A stretch of 64,000 nucleotides of DNA, taken from positions 1-64,000 of the forward strand of contig BAEM01000008.1 in assembly GCA_000314955.1 (NCBI GenBank). Reading direction: 5' to 3'. The DNA is from Paraglaciecola chathamensis S18K6. Its GTDB lineage: Bacteria > Pseudomonadota > Gammaproteobacteria > Enterobacterales > Alteromonadaceae. The translations under genes were made by a program, and so were the position numbers. The notes under the pieces were generated by a model that was not told the DNA's origin, did no database searches, and was given only the letters and a program-made list of their open reading frames with translations. Positions 56,767-64,000 of this stretch are shown in pieces (within the stretch, counting starts at the first letter, position 1; each line of letters begins with the position of its first letter).

Positions 56767-56838
56767 GTAAAAATGTCGGGAGCATTTTACAACAGCTTTA
56801 GCTGGCCCGAAGGGCGTAAGGCAGGATGCCTGAAGTAG
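56767..56838 (-). repeat. REP-like insertion 2 in the RAYT gene (inverted)
   Basis: About 72-74 bp, in opposite orientation, with AACAGCTTTAGCTGGC at 56791-56806. It splits the SNH-x-H catalytic motif. Boundaries are good to about 3 bp. Confidence 0.7.
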
Positions 56839-57108
56839 ACCCATGTGGTGCTTTGTGTGGATAAAGCCCTAGCTGATAACTGGGATACCGAATCGGTACT
56901 AAAGCGTTATCACACGCTTCATAAAGGCACGTTACTGACTCAAAAATTTATAAACGGTGATACCTTAACCCAAGGGGAGTTAATCACCCTTGATGATACC
57001 GTTGAAATTTACAGAAAACGCTTGTACGACATTAGCTGGTTTATGCGTGACTTGAATGAATATATTGCCCGTCAAGCCAATAAAGAAGATGAATGCACAG
57101 GCCGGTTT

Positions 57109-57180
57109 TATTCGCAGCCATCCTTGGCGCTCTCCCTGCGGGCCAGCTAAAGCTGTTCTAATTTATTCCTGATAAATTAG
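57109..57180 (+). repeat. REP-like insertion 3 in the RAYT gene
   Basis: 72 bp between CTGRF and WEGRF codons, with GCCAGCTAAAGCTGTT at 57142-57157 and an end reading GATAAATTAG. It introduces an in-frame TAA at 57148-57150. Confidence 0.75.
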
Positions 57181-58203
57181 TGGGAAGGGCGATTTAAATC
57201 TCAAGCCTTGTTAGATGAAAGTGCCGTGCTGGCGTGTATGGCCTATGTAGATTTAAACCCAATTAGGGCGAAAATAGCCAAAACACTCGAAACAGCAAAA
57301 CACACCAGTATCAAAAAGCGCACTCACGCCGCTAAACATCATCACGCCCAACCAAGCACACTAATGCCCTTTGCGGGAAGTTCAAGGGAAAACATGCCCA
57401 AAGGAATCGCCTACTCCCTCAAAGACTACTGTGAGCTTATCGATACCACAGGCCGCTGTATTCGTGATGACAAGGCAGGTTATATCGACAACACTCAAAG
57501 CCCTATTCTAGAAAGACTAGGATTAGACTCAGCACAGTGGTTAGCCTTAACCACTGAATTTGAAAAACACTTCTGCTACGCAGCAGGCGCAGAGCAAATG
57601 ATGAACGCCTTTAAACGCCACACTCATCATCAACGAATACGAGGAATGGGCAAAGCAAAAGAGCTGCTGAAGCGCGCTTAAACTTAAATCAATCTCAACA
57701 AATACACTTATTGCACTGCTTGTGAGGCGGGCGCTTGTCAAAAGCTGCGCAATCGTCGCTGTTTACCCTTCTCAACACCTGAAATCCAAGTAAAAGTTCT
57801 TTCTCGAGGGCAGAAACGCATATCAGCACATTTTGATAGGTGGTAACTCAGATTCAAATTTTAGAATGGCTGTCTTTATAACTTCCTTTCTCTTTATCAC
57901 TTCCTTTTAGCGATGCTGGCATCGTTAGTTAAAAGCCGCACTAAATCTGCTTAATCAAAGATGATGCTTAAATAGGGTGATACATCATTTATGACCGATG
58001 AAGGTATCGAAACTTAGCCAAATAGCTAAGTGAAGCGGGCTCACAGTTGCTTTAAAATTAAAAAAATTGCTATTTCCTAGTAAATTCCACTGTGTGTTAT
58101 ATAGACAGTTTGCATGTATTCTCTACTGAGCTAGCAAGTGATTGTTTAATACTAGATAGCCAACGGTGATATTAGTCCTTAATCTGTAAAACAAGGTTTG
58201 ATT

Positions 58204-59871
58204 TTGCGTTCTTACTTTCATTTTCGTGCTACATACTTTCTATTGTTGCTGGTAGCGTTCCCGGCCTTCGGAGAAGGGGCTTTGCAGCTATCAGATGGGA
58301 ATAATACGCTAGTAGATACAAACTTATGGCATGCGCTAGATGACTCGGTTGATGTAGCAAACCTTGACGCTATGGGTAAGCTAGAACGTATCAAAAGCAC
58401 TCTTCAAAACGCACGAGTAATGCCGTCGCTGGGGGGGCAGACGGGGGCTTATTTTACCAAAGTGACTTTGAATATTCCCCAAAAGGGGCAGTATTTTGTA
58501 ATCGTGAATGCTAATTTTATCGATATAGGGTTAGCCTCATATTCTTCGAGTTATCAACCAATCCCGACTTTTCAGGTGTTTTCTCAATTGGAGGATGATA
58601 GCACTCCACCTCTGCTCCACTTCCAAGCCATTACAGTGCAAACCGCCACTGAAAATGAGCAAGTAGATTTGTGGTTACTTGTTAAAGCCAAACAGTTTCC
58701 TACGCCTGCTTCCCTTTCTATCTTGGATAGTAAAGAATTTTATCAGTACCAAAAATTCAATAATGGCATTTCTATAGCAGGCATTACCGCAATGCTTATT
58801 TTGTCGTTGCTGGCCGTACTTATATATACGGGAACGAGAAAACGGGTAGCGTTAACCTGTGCAGGCTATTTAGGGTTTCACGGCGTTGGCTGGGCTGCAG
58901 CATCTGGTATGCTCAATGATATTTTTGATTTTCCCTTTAATTCAAGTTACGGAGGAATACTGCTTTTCCCATTCGCTATTGCATGTGCCGCGCAGTTTGT
59001 TTCTGATTTATTTGAATGTAGAACCGACCACAAAAAGCTGTTTACGTTTTTGAAATGGTTGAGTGTGACGAGCTTTATATTAGGTACTGCTATGTGGTTT
59101 ATGCCATTTACCTTAGCGTACTTGTTATCTCATTTATTGGCCATGTTTTGGATAGTACTCACGATCATTATTGGAGTCGGGATGCTTAAAAAGCGTGACT
59201 TCAGAGCCAAGTATTTTTTAGGCGGCAATCTACTTTATAGTATGACGTTAGGTTACTACATAGCCGCTCACAGCCAATATTTTGGAGAGCTAGCATATTC
59301 TGAATCTGCCGTAATATTCGCCTTGTCTCTAGACTGCTTATGTATTTTGTTGTGTTTAACTGAATGGTTTAAATTAAAACAAAAGGAATTTACTCGAAAT
59401 CAATACTTGTCACGCATTGATTCGATGACGCAGCTAGGAAATAGGTTCTCCCTATCGGAGTGCATCCAGCAAATACCTGATTGCTACGTCATTGTTTATA
59501 TAGACTTGGATGGGTTAAAAAGTATCAACGATAGAAGCGGGCACGACGAAGGTGACAAACTTATTGTTAAAACGGCGAGTCTGCTACAACAGACGTTTTA
59601 TTCATTGGGCGACGTGTTTCGCTCAGGGGGCGATGAATTTGTAGTGGTCTTAAAGGCTACTTCAGCTAACAGTATTAAAAATGTTGCTGAGAATGCATTC
59701 GCACAAATGTCAGAGCTTTCAAATGAGCTAGGCAAGCAATGGCGCGATGCGGGTGTTAGCTATGGAATAGCAACCAGCCTAGAAGCGAAAGGGCCCTCAG
59801 AATGCATATCATTAGCTGACAAACGAATGTATCAGCACAAAGCAAAATCTAAACACCCACACTCACATTAA
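58204..59871 (+). CDS. Membrane-bound diguanylate cyclase with 7TM-type sensor region
   Basis: An approximately 555-residue protein: signal peptide (YFLLLLVAFPAFGEG), a periplasmic beta-rich domain of about 160 residues (7TMR-DISM-like), seven hydrophobic helices (about residues 190-390), then a GGDEF domain. Active-site motifs are SMTQLGNRFSL, YIDLDGLKSINDRSGHDEGD and FRSGGDEFVVVLK. The RxxD inhibitory site five residues before GGDEF is absent, so product inhibition may be lost. It should make cyclic di-GMP in response to a periplasmic signal. TTG 58204 has AAGG seven bases upstream, better placed than TTG 58198. The last 130 bp of the gene are duplicated twice downstream. The 500-bp gap before it holds no gene I can support. 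Confidence 0.85.
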   Translation: MRSYFHFRATYFLLLLVAFPAFGEGALQLSDGNNTLVDTNLWHALDDSVDVANLDAMGKLERIKSTLQNARVMPSLGGQTGAYFTKVTLNIPQKGQYFVIVNANFIDIGLASYSSSYQPIPTFQVFSQLEDDSTPPLLHFQAITVQTATENEQVDLWLLVKAKQFPTPASLSILDSKEFYQYQKFNNGISIAGITAMLILSLLAVLIYTGTRKRVALTCAGYLGFHGVGWAAASGMLNDIFDFPFNSSYGGILLFPFAIACAAQFVSDLFECRTDHKKLFTFLKWLSVTSFILGTAMWFMPFTLAYLLSHLLAMFWIVLTIIIGVGMLKKRDFRAKYFLGGNLLYSMTLGYYIAAHSQYFGELAYSESAVIFALSLDCLCILLCLTEWFKLKQKEFTRNQYLSRIDSMTQLGNRFSLSECIQQIPDCYVIVYIDLDGLKSINDRSGHDEGDKLIVKTASLLQQTFYSLGDVFRSGGDEFVVVLKATSANSIKNVAENAFAQMSELSNELGKQWRDAGVSYGIATSLEAKGPSECISLADKRMYQHKAKSKHPHSH

Positions 59872-60305
59872 ACACTCACCCCTGATTTCGCGGTATTACC
59901 CGCATTAACATGGGTGTCTCTATAGCTCGATGGCGCGATGCGGGCGTTAGCTAGGGAATAGTAACCAGCCTAGAAGCGAAAGGGCCCTCAGAATGCATAT
60001 CATTAGCTGACAAACGAATGTATCAGCACAAAGCAAAATCTAAACACCCACACCCACATTATACACTCACCCCTGATTCGCGGCATTACTCGCATTAACA
60101 TGGGTGTCTCTATAGCTCGTTAACATGGGTGTCTCTATAGCTCGATGGAATAGCAACCAGCCTAGAAGCGAAAGAGCCCTCAGAGTGCATATCATTAGCT
60201 GACAAACGAATGTATCAGCACAAAGCAAAATCTAAACACCCACACTCACATTAAACACTCAACCCTGATTTCGCGGTATTACTCGCATTAACATGGGTGT
60301 CTACG
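59739..60305 (+). repeat. Three tandem copies of the diguanylate cyclase 3' end
   Basis: Copy 1 (59739-59929) includes the real gene end. Copy 2 (59930-60119, 190 bp) repeats it with a few substitutions that create stops. A 25-bp partial unit follows at 60120-60144, then copy 3 (60145 to about 60305), which lacks about 20 bp at its start. Copies 1 and 2 end in CATGGGTGTCTCTATAGCTC; copy 3 diverges after CATGGGTGTCT. The array abuts an IS110 transposase fragment. Confidence 0.85.
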
Positions 60306-60309
60306 TAAA

Positions 60310-60696
60310 TTGATGCAACGCATAAGAACAAAAGATGACAAACTGTCCGCTTGGGTCAAACAATTGGTTGAGCGTCGAGGCAAAAATAAAGCAGCGGTGG
60401 CACTGGCCCATCGACTCGAGAGGTTAGTGTGGATATTATTACACCGAAACGAAAATTATCATTCGGTAGCTAACTATCAAGCATTAAATACCGGTAATAC
60501 GCTGCTACGAACACAATCAAAGTCGACGATAAATGATGTTAAAGCGGGTTTCCCGTACTTAGCGATAGTCTGTACTAGGCAAGGTTTTCTAAAACCGAGT
60601 GGGTCTTTGAGACAGTTAAGTGCGGATCTCATTAGGACCAGAGAGTACGCCGATAGAGCTTTTCTCCGAATAGGCCGCAACGCGGTTAGCGGGTAA
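60310..60696 (+). pseudogene. IS110-family transposase C-terminal remnant
   Basis: A 128-residue open frame. The first half (RIRTKDDKLSAWVKQLVERR, then GKNKAAVALAHRLERLVWILL) matches the C-terminal Transposase_20 end of IS110-type recombinases. The N-terminal DEDD catalytic half is absent, so it is a relic. The second half of the frame (from about residue 58) does not look like the family and may be non-coding sequence of the element read through by chance. It lies directly after the triplicated gene end. A related 15-bp end sequence (TGTCTCTATAGATCG) recurs about 125 bp after it. Confidence 0.6.
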
Positions 60697-60818
60697 ATGT
60701 CAGTACGACCCTTATTCATTCACTGTGACGCTAAATTTATTTGCGAAGGTGAATGGCAAACGCGTTCTAATAGAGAGGGAAGGTACATGTTGTCTTGACG
60801 ATAGGGGAGCATCCATAT

Positions 60819-60835
60819 ATGTCTCTATAGATCGG
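60819..60835 (+). repeat. Possible right-end core of the IS110 remnant
   Basis: ATGTCTCTATAGATCGG matches the TGTCTCTATAGCTCG ends of copies 1 and 2 and of the 25-bp partial unit in the array to the left, with one change. The pair brackets the IS110 relic (60145-60835). Confidence 0.45.
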
Positions 60836-60846
60836 TGTGATTACTT

Positions 60847-61971
60847 TTAGTTGTTGTAGATACTTATCTTGATAAGCAGTTCTGCTTGTGAGTTCACTTC
60901 AAGCTTTCTGAAAATAGACTGAAGGTGGTTTTTCAAAGTGTTGTAACTAACATTCAGTTCACATGTAAGTGCGACTAATTTCTTTTTAGAATATAAGGCC
61001 TGCAAAAGCTCTAATTCTTTCGGGGTTAAATTATATGACTCACAAATATTTTTCCAATTGAGCAGTTTTTGAAAGGTAATTGTTATTAGGCAGCAGGGTA
61101 AGCTAATATCAACGAAATCATTATTTCTAACAATAGGCGATATGACTATTAATATATTTGGACCGATTCCAAGTTTGTCTTCAATAATAATTGATTCTTG
61201 CATGCTGATATTGTTATAGGATAAATTTGCGCATTCATTAATATAATAATTTAGCTGTAACTGGAGAATCTCTTCCTTAAGAATTAACTTTTTATTGGTT
61301 AACTTCAATGAGTGTGTTGTAGTAAGCTGATCATCTGCAGTTTTATTTTTTAGGAGGATATTACCATTGCTATCACATACTAGAATTGCTTTGCTATCCT
61401 GATCCATAATGCTTTTAGTCAACTTTCCATAATTTCGATGTATGCTAAGTTCTTTTTGTATATGGATGGCTTTACTTAAATGGGGGACCAGTAAGCCGAA
61501 AAAATTACAATCCTCTTTGTTGTAAGCTAACTGTTCTGACCCGCGTGTAATGGCTAACGCTGATTCATATTTACTATCTCTGCACATTACTCCTGCGAGC
61601 GCAAAATGAGATTTTAAAGGTACAAATATATTTTTGTAATATTCAGTATTAGAAATTTCATTTATATCAATATGTTCATTACAGTACACAAACCCCCCTT
61701 CGGGGACTATTTTAGTTACTTGATAAAATGGGTCCTCGAGAGTTCTGCTCTTATAGTCCAACAGCACCTGTGAGGAATAATCAAAAGTGGTGTAAAACTC
61801 CATAAAAACGAGTTCATTATCAGTGACATTTTCTAGAAAGAAAAATGCCTTATTGGAATGTGTAACCTCCATAATTCTGTTGAGCGCTGAAGACCAGTCA
61901 GTCGTGAGAGCGGCGCTATATATATCCTCGACTAATTCTGAAAACTCTATCGTTGAAATATTAATAGTCAT
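60847..61971 (-). CDS. LuxR-family transcriptional regulator
   Basis: An approximately 374-residue regulator. The C-terminal HTH reads LTPKELELLQALYSKKKLVA then VSYNTLKNHLQSIFRKL, the standard LuxR/GerE four-helix domain. The N-terminal region of about 300 residues looks like a GAF/PAS-type sensor (FVYCNEHIDINEISNTEYYK, FFGLLVPHLSKAI) and has no receiver Asp motif or acyl-homoserine-lactone pattern. ATG 61971 is chosen because GGGAGGAG lies at proper distance; the frame runs on to 62010. The gene is unusually AT-rich for this window and is divergent from a PEP-CTERM protein, which it may regulate. Confidence 0.8.
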   Translation of the reverse strand: MTINISTIEFSELVEDIYSAALTTDWSSALNRIMEVTHSNKAFFFLENVTDNELVFMEFYTTFDYSSQVLLDYKSRTLEDPFYQVTKIVPEGGFVYCNEHIDINEISNTEYYKNIFVPLKSHFALAGVMCRDSKYESALAITRGSEQLAYNKEDCNFFGLLVPHLSKAIHIQKELSIHRNYGKLTKSIMDQDSKAILVCDSNGNILLKNKTADDQLTTTHSLKLTNKKLILKEEILQLQLNYYINECANLSYNNISMQESIIIEDKLGIGPNILIVISPIVRNNDFVDISLPCCLITITFQKLLNWKNICESYNLTPKELELLQALYSKKKLVALTCELNVSYNTLKNHLQSIFRKLEVNSQAELLIKISIYNN

Positions 61972-62493
61972 AAGGGGTTGCTCCTCCCTGCATAAGACGT
62001 TTGATTTCATAAAATGCGTCTAGTTCTCAAGGTAATATAGCCTCTCAGCTTTCTTTAAGCCTAATTTTTCATCTCAGTTAGTACAAATGTATCAGACGAG
62101 ATTTTTTGCAATTATAAATGCCGAATTTCACCATGCGAACATAAGTTATTGAAACTAATTATTTTGTTTTTACTGGCATGCAATTAGCATTGTTTTTTAC
62201 GAAATTTAAATACCAATAACCAGTATGTTAAAGAGGTACGTAATATGGGAATTATAAAGTTATGTCGAGCCAATTCTTTATTTTTATACTCTCTTCATGT
62301 ATTTAGTTGGTTTGCTTTAATTTCGGTTTATAGGTATGGAAAAATATAGCGTGTTTACTTGGTAAATCTATCTTTCTGTTTATAGGTAAAAATTGTAAGT
62401 TGCCATAAATTAGCCTGTTTAAGTGATCCGTTAACATTTAATTTATTGATTGCATACGTAATATTATGGCAAGTAACTAATAAGGGAATTGGA

Positions 62494-63408
62494 ATGAAAA
62501 TTAAAAATATACTCTTCGTAATAATGAGTTTTCAGTATTGTAACTTGAATTATGTCTCTGCAGCAATTATCAGTGCTTCTGATGGTGTAAACTCAACTTA
62601 TTGCAATGGATTTACCTCTAAAACTCAAATATATCATGACACAAATACAGCTACTGGCGTAATAAAAAGTGAATATCTTTACAATGCGTCAGAACAAGTT
62701 ATTGAAACACCAACCTTTGACGGAAGTTGGGTTGCCAAATCTAGAGGAACTAATTGCATAGTCGATAGTAACAACTTTAATGGAAGTTCTTATGCTGATA
62801 CTTCGTTTAACGCATATACAGGAGAGTCAAAGTTATTTGCCACTGCAGAATTTAATGATTTAGTTAACGTGAGTACCGGTATAGATTCATATAGTGAAAC
62901 GTATATGAGTGTAAGCTTGGTATTAAATAATTTAACAGAAGACACTCAGTTTTTTTTAGATCTTAATGTCGAAGGTGACTTTAATTACTCAGGCTTGGGC
63001 AGCTCTTCATACCATAAACAAGCCGATATTATATCTGATGGTAATTTTACTAGATACGCGGAGAGCTGGTATAGCACTGAAGGTGAACATGTAAATTACT
63101 ATGAACGTCTTTTTGTAGATATCAAGGCTGGAGTGACTAATTTAACCTTTATTTTAAGAGATTATTTATCCGCGAGTGCAGTTGGTGGAAATGGTGCAGG
63201 AAAGTCATCATCAGCGACGGCTAACTTTACAAATACGAGCTGGTTTAATTTTGGTTTCACGTCTGAAGTCGAGTACACATTAGACTTGCCTGAGCTTCTG
63301 ACTACGCCTAGGCCTAATATAAACATGAATGAGGTCCCTGAACCTTCAACACTAATTCTTCTTGCTTTAGGAATTATTGGAGCTTCATACAGGAAATTCA
63401 AGGAATAA
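62494..63408 (+). CDS. PEP-CTERM exported protein
   Basis: An approximately 304-residue protein with a signal peptide (NILFVIMSFQYCNLNYVSA) and a C-terminal tail EVPEPSTLILLALGIIGAS followed by YRKFKE. This is the PEP motif, hydrophobic helix and basic end of exosortase substrates. The body is rich in Ser, Asn, Thr and Tyr with beta character, as in extracellular matrix or biofilm proteins. ATG at 62494 follows AAGGGAA and is preferred to the upstream frame start at 62446. Very AT-rich, like the divergent LuxR gene; both may have been acquired together. The 520-bp gap between them contains no other gene. Confidence 0.82.
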   Translation: MKIKNILFVIMSFQYCNLNYVSAAIISASDGVNSTYCNGFTSKTQIYHDTNTATGVIKSEYLYNASEQVIETPTFDGSWVAKSRGTNCIVDSNNFNGSSYADTSFNAYTGESKLFATAEFNDLVNVSTGIDSYSETYMSVSLVLNNLTEDTQFFLDLNVEGDFNYSGLGSSSYHKQADIISDGNFTRYAESWYSTEGEHVNYYERLFVDIKAGVTNLTFILRDYLSASAVGGNGAGKSSSATANFTNTSWFNFGFTSEVEYTLDLPELLTTPRPNINMNEVPEPSTLILLALGIIGASYRKFKE

Positions 63409-63440
63409 TCTCTGACGCTGAATCATTTATTTTATTAGAG

Positions 63441-63463
63441 AAGCGAGCAGCTCTCGCTTTTCT
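63441..63463 (+). terminator. Terminator of the PEP-CTERM gene
   Basis: AAGCGAG and CTCGCTT form a 7-bp stem with a 5-nt loop, followed by TTCTT. Confidence 0.6.
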
Positions 63464-63486
63464 TGCGGCTTTTGGTAAAAGTCAGT

Positions 63487-63600
63487 CATGCCTCATGGAT
63501 GAGGTATGAAAATAGGCATGGATGCCATAAGCGAAGCGCATAAAGTTCGCGAAGCGAATGCCCCGCACGCGCAGCGTGTAAAGGTGGCCGCAGGCCATAA
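63487..63600. repeat. REP-like palindromic sequence
   Basis: Two dyads, CATGCCTCAT/ATGAGGTATG and GGCATGGATGCC, are followed by short GCGAAGCG repeats. Similar CATCC motifs occur inside the REP-like units of the broken RAYT gene. A short open frame across this stretch is not convincing. Confidence 0.4.
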
Positions 63601-63613
63601 AAAACAAACAATA

Positions 63614-63638
63614 AAAAACCCGCACGAAGCGGGTTTTT
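63614..63638. terminator. Rho-independent terminator of groEL
   Basis: AAAAACCCGC and GCGGGTTTTT form a stem with a 5-nt loop and A/T runs on both sides. On the minus strand it terminates the groEL transcript. Confidence 0.88.
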
Positions 63639-63671
63639 CAAGATATCAAAGCGGAGCTTTGAGAAGCATGA

Positions 63672-64000
63672 TTACATCATGCCGCCCATTCCACCCATAC
63701 CACCCATGCCGCCCATATCAGGCATTGCAGGTGCATCTTCTTTAGGTGCTTCAGCGATCATCGCTTCAGTTGTGATCATCAAGCTTGCGATTGATGCAGC
63801 GAACTGTAGTGCTGAGCGCGTTACTTTAGTTGGGTCAAGAATACCCATCTCTAGCATATCGCCGTAAGTGTCGTTACCTGCGTTGTAGCCGTAGTTGTCA
63901 GCGCCGTTTTTAACAGCGTTAGTCACTACTGATGCTTCTGCACCGGCGTTAGCAGCGATTTGACGCATTGGAGATTCCATTGCGCGAAGTAGCAATTTAA
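63672..64000 (-). CDS. groEL: Chaperonin GroEL, C-terminal part (cut by the window edge)
   Basis: The last 109 residues or so of the 60-kDa chaperonin: [40 protein letters not shown] and [13 protein letters not shown], ending in the typical repeated GGM tail ([14 protein letters not shown]). The frame runs unbroken to base 64000, so the gene continues beyond the window. GroEL folds proteins in the cytoplasm with GroES. It ends at a strong terminator. Confidence 0.95.
   Translation of the reverse strand, partial: KLLLRAMESPMRQIAANAGAEASVVTNAVKNGADNYGYNAGNDTYGDMLEMGILDPTKVTRSALQFAASIASLMITTEAMIAEAPKEDAPAMPDMGGMGGMGGMGGMM

Larger units (their letters stand above)
56467..57681 (+). pseudogene. 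REP-associated tyrosine transposase (RAYT) broken by three REP-like insertions
   Basis: The translated pieces in order are MPQSRKSQISLVDTPYF, HCVSRCVRQSFLCGTNTLTG, YAVMSN plus HVVLCVDKA, SWFMRDLNEYIARQANKE, then WEGRFKSQALLDESAVLACM and a C-terminal domain to 57681. These are segments of a Y1/HUH transposase of the REP-associated type. The gene is split at about 56518-56591, 56767-56838 and 57109-57180 by units of about 72-74 bp that share GCCAGCTAAAGCTGTT (the middle one inverted). The second insertion falls inside the HUH motif. At least one extra frameshift exists near 56685. Removing the units largely restores the frame, so the gene died recently. Confidence 0.8.

Noticed and set aside
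60847-61971. Quorum-sensing LuxR with acyl-homoserine-lactone domain
   Set aside because: The N-terminal region is too long and lacks the autoinducer-binding pattern; no luxI-like gene is nearby.
63506-63745. 79-codon frame near groEL
   Set aside because: It covers palindromic REP-like sequence, the groEL terminator and the antisense of groEL.

Overview
The window looks like chromosomal DNA from a marine gammaproteobacterium of the Alteromonadaceae, probably Paraglaciecola/Glaciecola-like. This is inferred from four large TonB-dependent receptors, an amylosucrase sugar locus, a DUF3010 gene, RND efflux, PEP-CTERM proteins and a GroEL ending in a GGM-rich tail. Base composition is moderate, with a visibly AT-rich island at about 60.8-63.4 kb.

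Layout. 0-2.6 kb: a minus-strand cluster (CPXCG zinc protein, unknown protein, transglutaminase-like protein) and a glutathione S-transferase. 2.7-9.9 kb: a sucrose-type locus with a LacI regulator, amylosucrase, TonB receptor and MFS permease, with two LacI-like operators between the divergent amylosucrase and receptor genes. 10-16.4 kb: DUF3010, an atypical Nramp transporter, a fused 5-oxoprolinase and a coupled MarR-like regulator. 16.6-22.4 kb: enoyl-CoA hydratase, acyl-CoA synthetase, alpha/beta hydrolase, a Tat/lipoprotein D-amino-acid-oxidase-like protein whose sequence is circularly permuted, and a methyltransferase. 22.9-28.7 kb: a complete tripartite RND efflux operon. 29.2-46 kb: metallophosphoesterase, a 24-repeat TPR protein, two TonB receptors (one behind a Fur box), a dGTPase, and several small periplasmic or lipoproteins. 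46.2-50.4 kb: lipoprotein, PEP-CTERM protein, a small secreted protein and an M24 peptidase. 50.5-56.2 kb: a minus-strand operon of ABC ATPase, two DUF3526-type permeases and a TonB receptor, headed by two Zur-like boxes. 56.4-60.8 kb: a broken REP-associated transposase, a diguanylate cyclase with a triplicated 3' end, and an IS110 remnant. 60.8-64 kb: an AT-rich LuxR regulator/PEP-CTERM pair and the 3' end of groEL.

The most striking items are these: the permuted oxidase; the Zur-box operon joining a TonB receptor to a NosFY-like ABC system; a RAYT gene interrupted three times by copies of one REP-like unit; a MITE-like family with TACCA ends and 3-bp TAA/TTA target duplications that repeatedly sits on stop codons; the 190-bp repeats of a gene 3' end beside an IS110 relic; and an unusual density of short tandem arrays (periods 7, 13, 15, 16 and 17 bp) between genes.

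All functional calls come from reading motifs in translated sequence. No database search was run.
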